DNA of 64,000 nucleotides from contig NC_080727.1 in NCBI RefSeq assembly GCF_019097595.1, positions 7,651,001-7,715,000 of the forward strand, in the 5' to 3' direction. Positions 57,843 to 64,000 of the stretch are shown here, piece by piece. The DNA comes from Hemibagrus wyckioides (taxonomy: Eukaryota > Chordata > Actinopteri > Siluriformes > Bagridae). Each line of letters starts with the position of its first letter. Positions within the stretch are counted from its first letter, which is position 1. The notes below the pieces were generated by a model, which was not told where the DNA came from, did no database searches, and saw nothing but the letters and a program-made list of their open reading frames with translations. A program made the translations under genes and the position numbers.

Positions 57843-58227
57843 TACAAAATTAGTCCAAAATTAGAAAAACATCAGGGTTTTATTAAGGTTGTGACTTCAG
57901 ATTTGTCTTCTTGGCTGATAGGAGTGCTTTTATGTTCATCACATGTGTAAAAAGTTGTTATTTGTGATACCCTAGCCTTCCTGCCTCCTCTCACCTCTTT
58001 CACCAGCATAGGAATTCCTTTTCCAAATAAGAAAAAAAAACAAAAAAAACACCCAGGCCATAGACAAAGTCATAATAATTACATGGTCTCCCATTCTGAG
58101 TAATTAATTGCATGAATGCACAGTGGAACTGTATATGTGTTTTCTACTAAACTGGCCAGTAAATATATGTACTTATTGAACCTCCTGTTCCAGATTTAGT
58201 GCCTATTTGCTGTTATAATATCTTTCA

Positions 58228-58468
58228 TTAGGGACACTCAGCTTCTTCCAACCTTGGCAAACCATGTCTTCATGGACCACACATTGTGAACAGGGGTCCT
58301 GCCATGCTGGATATTTGATATTTGGGCCCCTTTCTAGTGAAGGACAACCCCAATGCTACAGCCCAGAAAGACTAGACAAGTCTAGACAATGGTGTACTTC
58401 CAACTTGGATAAAGCTCACATGTAGGTGTGATAGTCAGCTGTCCACATACTTTTGGTCATGCAGTGTA
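58228..58468 (-). mobile_element. Tc1-derived MITE fragment, family C
   Basis: CAGCTTCTTCCAACCTTGGC, AAACCATGTCTTCATGGACC and ACAGGGGTCCTGCCATGCTG are the reverse complement of the family-C transposase interior. The right end GTCCACATACTTTTGGTCAT plus GCAGTGTA is its terminus. The same family is at 30371. Confidence 0.75.
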
Positions 58469-58549
58469 GCTAATCGTACACAAACTGCATCCACATGTAG
58501 GTTTATTATGATTCTGGTTATTACTTTTGTTACTAAATGATTACTTTGT

Positions 58550-58768
58550 GTATTTCGCGCACGCGCGCGCTGTTCACCGTGCGCTGACCCGCGAGAGCGC
58601 GCTGGATAAAGCGCGTGCGTGTCCTCAGTGTGGCGTAGCGGCGCTCGTGCTACTTACTCCGAGTCACAACGAGCTGACGTCTCGCGGGCCGGAACAGCTA
58701 CATTACTGTAAAACGACCAATTATTCTACAAAAAATACAACGACAAGCGCATCGCGGCTGAGACGAAG
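58550..58768 (+). promoter_or_regulatory. CpG-rich promoter and probable first exon of a downstream gene
   Basis: 58552-58700 is the densest CpG region in the window (CGCGCACGCGCGCGCTGTTC, GCGAGAGCGCGCTGG, GCGTAGCGGCGCTCG), against CpG-poor surroundings. It ends in CGGCTGAGACGAAG|GTGAGT at 58768/58769, a perfect donor on the plus strand. No convincing ATG-led protein is seen, so the exon would be largely untranslated. Next genes in the human block are not identifiable here, and the remaining 5.2 kb contain no coding exon I recognise. It may be the start of a gene whose coding exons lie beyond 64000. Confidence 0.5.
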
Positions 58769-60310
58769 GTGAGTAAGCGGATTTCTGACAAGAAAAATAA
58801 CTGTCATGTAAAAACACTTTGGAAAAAGCATGAAAACGCACGAGCATTAGAGGTTGAAGCTGCCCGGCACGGCCCACTCACCGCTCAGACACATCGACGC
58901 TGTTTGTTTCGGATTCAGATTTCTTCGATATCGGATTAATTAGTCTTTTAGAGAATCCAGCGGCTAGTGCAGGAAATGACGCACACTACACTGTCGTTAG
59001 ATCCACTGTTTATCTGAAGCAGCTTCAGGTGAGGCGCGTGAATGTATGGGTGACGGGATGAGCGTGCACGCACGCACGAGCTCTATACTTTGAAAGTCAA
59101 AAGGATTTATCTTTAGCATCGCTCGTGCCAGCTGATAACTTTGTGAATCATGTGTTTAGCTGTAACTTTCTGCACCTATCAATGATGCACAACATACCTT
59201 GGAGTAAAAACTTGTATGGGGTTCACAGAAATGGTGCAACTTTACTTGGATTCATTAAAACTTAGTATAACTGCTAAACGTTTTCATTCAAAACAATCAA
59301 AATATTATTATTATTTTCGCATTATTTGTTTAAGGTTTATATATATATATAAGGCAGCTACCATTATAAGTGCAAAGTTTCTGCGGTTTCTCCTTTAAGT
59401 TATTGTGTTGTGTCCATACATTTTATATGTATAGTGAGGGGTGTGGCTTTATAGTATGGAGCTCTTTGGGTGAAAGGACAAAGTGTTCTTTCTTGTGTTG
59501 AGTCAAAGTTTATGGTCTCACTTGCTCTAGATCTTCCTCTGAAGCATGCATTACAGGAAAGACTTCTACATGAATACCCCTTTTCCTGCAAAAAAAAATC
59601 CAATTTATTCTTAAACACTTCTAATTGATTATCAATCAATCAATCAATCAATTCAAACTCTTAATTCACACTTTCATAAGCATACAGCTTCAGTAATAAT
59701 CTGTCAGAGATGCTTCATGATCAATATGCGGGTCCCCCCCCCCCAAAAAAAAAGCTTTTAAATATCAAAAATCTAAAATTTTATTCTTAGTTAGGACAAA
59801 ATACTGTACTGAAATAATTCAATGAAATAATTAAGAAATAATGTAATGAAATAATTGCTTGAGAACTGTTTTATGACCAAAGATTTCTACATCGTTTCAT
59901 GAACAGTTAGGAAATCTACTTGAAACATAGTTCCACATTGGTCACCAGGTCAGTTTGACCCAAAGAGCTACTACTTTTAAACAATTGTACACTTGAACAA
60001 TGCTGACATTTGTGAATAAACACAAATCATACAAATGAGTGATTTCTCCTTATCATTTTTTAGTAATGACTCAGCTAAGGACTTTTAAGATTTATTAAGG
60101 TTAGTAATTGAATAAAAGTTCACCAGTGATTAAATTTCCTTGTTGATATGTGTGTGTTTTAGTGTCACATGATTGGACAGAATTTTCCTGAAAACATAAA
60201 ATAGTTGTCGATCAATGTGAATAGATTGGAAGTGTCAGAAAACTGTTTAAATGAACTTTCACACTGATTTTTACATTAGTTTCAAAAGAAAAAATATCTA
60301 AATACTAATA
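58769..60310. other. non-coding stretch, possible first intron
   Basis: CpG-enriched to about 59100, then AT-rich. No coding exon recognised. The minus-strand frame 59400-59639 has no motif. Confidence 0.5.
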
Positions 60311-60314
60311 TCCA

Positions 60315-60438
60315 TCCATCCATTGTCTATACCCGCTTTATTCCTAATTAGGGTCACGGGGATCTGCTAGAGCCTATCCCAGCACACGTTGGGCGAAAGG
60401 CAGGGGTACACCCTGGACAGGTCGCCAGTCCATTAAAT
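60315..60438. repeat. fish SINE/LINE tail repeat
   Basis: CATCCATCCATTGTCTATAC, CCGCTTTATTCC, AGGGTCACGGGGATCTGCTA, GAGCCTATCCCAGCACACGT and TACACCCTGGACAGGTCGCC form a very common fish interspersed repeat tail. Confidence 0.75.
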
Positions 60439-60975
60439 ACTAATATGCATAATATAAAATACTTATGATTTCAATGCATGCAATTTTAAACTAAGAAAAT
60501 ATACTTAAATTTACACTGAGTTCAAATTCAGTGTTGATTCAAAGAATTTTGCCAGGCTTTCAGGTTTGGAGGGATGACATACTTTCTCTCCAATGTCAAT
60601 CACAGCGACACTAGCCGTGACACTAGCCAATCATGGGTGTCTGTGAACTCGTGTTTGCGGAAGAGGGCAGATATCGCTTTCCTTTGTTTAACGCAGCCCT
60701 GCACTGCGGCATGAGCCGCTATTAGAAAATTTGCAGTTGTCTTTCATGTCTCGGAGTGTTAGCATTTGCTCTCCCTGGTTTATTGATGTCTTGTAAGTGA
60801 GAACTAGCTGGTGGGTGACCAAACTGGGTAAAAAAACTGGGTGAAACAAATCACATGTCAAGCAGGGAGATTTTAAATAATTGATAGCACTGATAGTTGT
60901 ATCATTCACCTTTAAACCAGGAAAACTTCCCAAGCTGTACCACTAGATATGGTTCGTTTTTGTTTGAAGGCTCTC
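60439..60975. other. non-coding stretch
   Basis: No gene recognised. A short CpG-bearing segment (60595-60720) has no exon signals I trust. Confidence 0.5.
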
Positions 60976-61055
60976 TGCTGCGATAGATAGATAGATACAT
61001 ACGTACATACATAAATACATACATTATTCATCCCAATGGGAAATTTACAACAAAC
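60976..61055. repeat. LINE 3' tail with GATA run
   Basis: GATAGATAGATAGATACATA followed by ATTCATCCCAATGGGAAATT is the usual 3' end of a fish non-LTR element. No coding part is attached. Confidence 0.55.
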
Positions 61056-61334
61056 TATACAAATTTATAACTTGGTTGTTGAATTATCCTAAAAAAAAAA
61101 TAGGACTTTTATTAAACATTTAAATTAAAAATCAAGGGAGAAAACCCCCAAACTAAAACAAACTAACAGAATTCAACAGCTCTGTGGTATAATAACATTT
61201 AGCTGAACTATAATAGAATTTTGTTGATTCATCTTTAGTGCATCTTTATCAGTCACCGAGGATTTGGGGCAAATCCTGAGTGGAAAAATGACTCCCATGA
61301 CCCATTTGCTTTGTATACAAAGTACACATTGGTT

Positions 61335-61482
61335 CCTCTCAAGGTTTCTTCCTCGTATCATCTCAGGGAGATTTTTTCCTTGCCACCTGTTGCCTCAGTC
61401 TTGCTGATTAGGGATAAACTTAACTTTAAACTTTGAGATAATGTCCATTGTTAAAAGCGCTATACAAATAAATTGAATTGAA
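61335..61482 (+). repeat. fish interspersed repeat tail
   Basis: AGGTTTCTTCCTCGTATCAT, TCAGGGAGATTTTTTCCTTG, CCACCTGTTGCCTCAG and AGCGCTATACAAATAAATTG. The last block recurs at 7650-7730. Confidence 0.7.
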
Positions 61483-61902
61483 TAAGTATACAGGTTTATT
61501 TCAAATGCAATGATCAATTAGTCATTTCACTTAGCACTGTCCCAGACTGTACAGACGTATGTGTTCGGTTTGTGAGGAAATGCACGTTGCGTCCTTGAAA
61601 GCATGTGTTCAGAATACTGACAACGCATCCTGATGAGATATTCTTTTGGGCAACACAAACAAGAAAGAAATAGCAGCCATTGAGAAATCCAAATGTAGCT
61701 GTATTCAGAATAGTGTCCTTGAAAATGTATCATGGACTGAATCCAGAGTCCTGAGTTTATTAGTTTGGATTGTGATGCACAACTATACACAAGTGCACAA
61801 TAGCGAAAGGGTGTCACGGGGGTGTGATAGAAACAGTGCAGCAACTAAAATCTTACCCATATCCATCTGAAACTTTACTCCACCCCTTTGGTGGATTTTT
61901 TA

Positions 61903-62085
61903 CATTTACATTTCTGGCATATGACGCCCTTATCCAGAGCCACTTACAGTTTATCCCATTTTCATACAACTGAGCAATTGAGGGTTAAGGGTCGTGCTCA
62001 AGGGCCCAGCAGTGACAACTTGGTGGACCTGGGATTTGATCTCGCAACCTTCCAATGTCTACCACATCCCCTGCTTTTTCCTCTG
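61903..62085 (-). repeat. tRNA-derived SINE, reversed copy
   Basis: Reverse complement of the SINE at 45905: TTTACATTTACATTTCTGGC, CCCTTATCCAGAGCCACTTA, CAATTGAGGGTTAAGGGTCG and GCTCAAGGGCCCAGCAGTGA, then the B-box side GATTTGATCTCGCAACCTTC. Confidence 0.75.
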
Positions 62086-62684
62086 TTATGTTAGTCCCAT
62101 CACTCACCCAAGTGCCTACTAAATGGGATCGTGTTGTATTTTATTGAACATATGTCCAGATTTACTCCGATTCTAGGTTTATCCACTATTTCTGTGGCAT
62201 CAGGACATTGTTGAAGAAGACAAGTTGAAGTTCTGAGCTATTATAGAACTATAAGTGAAGCAGTTTGAAGTAGTTTCTAGAGCAGATTTCTTTTCCTGGA
62301 TAGATTCCACTGTAATATTTCATCGACCCTCCTGGTCATTTGGGTTTTGGAGATAATTGGCTTTCTGGAAATAATGGCCTCACACTTTTAGAGAAGGCTG
62401 ATTGATCTCTGAAGGCTTCTAGTGGAAGAGACATTAGTAGAGTAGAAGTTATTCCTGAAAGAATAACATCTCGATTATGAATGCTTATTTTTTTTTAATG
62501 TTGTAATTTTGAGAGAGATTTGACTGCATTTCATTGGCCCTGACCTTGACAAGTTTAATCTAATCTAAAACAGGGTATTTTTTACTGGAATTCCAATTGA
62601 AATCGATCTTGATGTCCCTCAGTCATACTTATATGAGAATTTATTTTTACAGGCTTTAAAAATTCTTTCATATTCTACTCCCAG

Positions 62685-62764
62685 TGATGTGTGGAAGCGT
62701 GCGTCAGTCATCGAGACAGAGGCCCACTCTGTAGCGCTACACAGTTAGCAATGCCAATAGCAGA
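62685..62764 (+). other. weak candidate exon downstream of the CpG island
   Basis: TTCATATTCTACTCCCAG|TG at 62684/62685 is a good acceptor, and GCAGA|GTGAGT at 62764/62765 is a strong donor. The 80 bases between are richer in CpG than the flanks. One frame is open throughout but has no family resemblance, so a 5' untranslated exon of the gene starting at 58550 is the most I can suggest. Confidence 0.2.
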
Positions 62765-63029
62765 GTGAGTTAGCGTGTGTGAGTCGGTGTATGTTACTGT
62801 ATGCTCCTATAGGCAGCTGTTATGTAACATTTGGTACCATATTCTGCTCTGTGGTTATGTAGAGTTCTGTTTTTAGAGGTAGAAGTTGACCTACATGCTA
62901 TACTAAGTCCTTTACTGGACGGCTTACTGTTGTGTGTTATATTTTTAGGGGTACGTAAGGTAAGATACGTTCTTACTGTGAAAAGGAATAAAGTTTTTTT
63001 TTTTTTGTTATCCCAAACTTTTGAATGGT

Positions 63030-64000
63030 GGTGTGTGCGCGTCTGTGTGTGCGCGTCTGTGTGTGCGCGTCTGTGTGTGCGCGTCTGTGTGTGCGCGTCT
63101 GTGTGTGCGCGTCTGTGTGTGCGCCGCCTGTGTGTGTGTTGCTGTGCGCCGCCCGTGTGTGCGCCGCCCGTGTGTGCGCCGCCCGTGTGTGCGCCGCCCG
63201 TGTGTGTGCGCCGCCCGTGTGTGTGCGCCGCCCGTGTGTGTGCCGCCCGTGTGTGTGCCGCCCGTGTGTGTGTCGCCCGTGTGCGTGCACCTGTGCGTCA
63301 CTGTGTGTGCCGCCTGTGTGCCGCCTGTGTGTGTGCCGCCTGTGTGTGTGCCGCCTGTGTGTGTGCCGCCTGTGTGTGTGCCGCCTGTGTGTGTGCCGCC
63401 TGTGTGTGTGCCGCCTGTGTGTGTGCCGCCTGTGTGTGCGCCGCCTGTGTGTGCGCCGCCTGTGTGTGCGCCGCCTGTGTGTGCGCCGCCTGTGTGTGCG
63501 CCGCCTGTGTGTGCGCCGCCTGTGTGTGCGCCGCCTGTGTGTGCGCCGCCTGTGTGTGCGCCGCCTGTGTGTGCGCCGCCTGTGTGTGCGCCGCCTGTGT
63601 GTGCGCCGCCTGTGTGTGCGGCGCCTGTGTGTCGCTGTGTGTCGCTGTGTGCGCGCCTGTGTGTCGCTGTGTGCGCGCCTGTGTGTCGCTGTGTGTGCGC
63701 CTGTGTGTCGCTGTGTGTGCGCCTGTGTGTCGCTGTGTGTGCGCCTGTGTGTCGCTGTGTGTGCGCCTGTGTGTCGCTGTGTGTGCGCCTGTGTGTCGCT
63801 GTGTGTGCGCCTGTGTGTCGCTGTGTGTGCGCCTGTGTGTCGCTGTGTGTGCGCCTGTGTGTCGCTGTGTGTGCGCCTGTGTGTCGCTGTGTGTGCGCCT
63901 GTGTGTCGCTGTGTGTGCGCCTGTGTGTCGCTGTGTGTGCGCCTGTGTGCGCCTGTGTGTCGCTGTGTGTGCGCCTGTGTGTCGCTGTGTGTGCGCCTGT
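63030..64000. repeat. GTGTGCGC minisatellite running off the window
   Basis: Three successive arrays: a 14-bp unit GTGTGTGCGCGTCT (63030-63120), a 15-bp unit GTGTGTGCGCCGCCT and relatives (63120-63630), and a 22-bp unit GTGTGTCGCTGTGTGTGCGC plus CT (63630-64000). The array continues past the right edge. Stop-free minus-strand frames of about 100 codons here (HTHGR-type repeats) are artefacts. Confidence 0.97.

Noticed and set aside
58527..58772. 81-codon frame across the CpG island
   Set aside because: Composition-driven openness, no recognisable domain, and it crosses the strong donor at 58769.
62973..63301. 105- and 97-codon frames of HTHGR-type repeats
   Set aside because: Translations of the GTGTGCGC array.

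Overview
This is vertebrate nuclear DNA, almost certainly from a teleost fish and probably an otophysan or catfish. Three things point there. Three multi-exon or intron-poor vertebrate genes are recognisable by protein sequence. The intergenic and intronic DNA is packed with fish-type Tc1/mariner relics, an RTE-clade LINE, an L2-like LINE, tRNA-derived SINEs (one family resembling catfish Mermaid) and long TA, CT and CA microsatellites. There is no sign of bacterial gene organisation. Most open frames over 60 codons are chance frames, repeat-encoded frames or transposon relics.

Layout: 1-5871 holds an 18/15-bp minisatellite (1484-2028) and a Tc1-derived MITE (2280-2823). A nearly full-length but broken RTE-clade LINE (2826-5855, minus strand) is inserted into the end of that MITE with a 16-bp target-site duplication. 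6826-22080 is phyhd1 (plus strand). I reconstructed 11 coding exons giving 291 residues, the same length as human PHYHD1, with both iron ligands conserved, plus a second, alternative 11-codon first exon at 6890-6922. Its introns hold a probable solo LTR, a GACT-type minisatellite and several Tc1 MITEs. 22080-27520 is intergenic, with MITEs and a 31-bp minisatellite. 27521-29089 is dolk (minus strand), one coding exon, 522 residues. 29090-32887 contains MITEs and, next to nup188, a likely shared dolk/nup188 promoter. 32888-54656 is nup188 (plus strand). All 43 coding exons could be joined in frame to give 1729 residues. 54657-64000 holds more transposon relics (including the most complete Tc1-like copy, 55966-57090), a CpG-rich segment ending in a perfect splice donor at 58768/58769 that looks like the promoter and first exon of a gene continuing beyond the window, and a GTGTGCGC minisatellite that runs off the right edge.

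The order and orientation phyhd1(+), dolk(-), nup188(+) is the same as in the human 9q34.11 block, so this is an ancient conserved micro-syntenic unit expanded here by repeats. The three genes do not form one pathway. Phyhd1 is an Fe(II)/2-oxoglutarate oxygenase, dolk makes dolichyl phosphate for N-glycosylation in the ER, and nup188 is a scaffold nucleoporin. The link seen in the sequence is regulatory: dolk and nup188 are head to head.

The most interesting observations are the twin, mutually exclusive first coding exons of phyhd1, the possible non-coding dolk exon that would make dolk/nup188 a compact bidirectional promoter, the shared internal-deletion junction of the Tc1 family-A MITEs together with a 36-residue D-to-E spacing in the parent transposase, and the LINE-in-MITE nesting with a perfect target-site duplication. 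I did not find a clearly new biological system.
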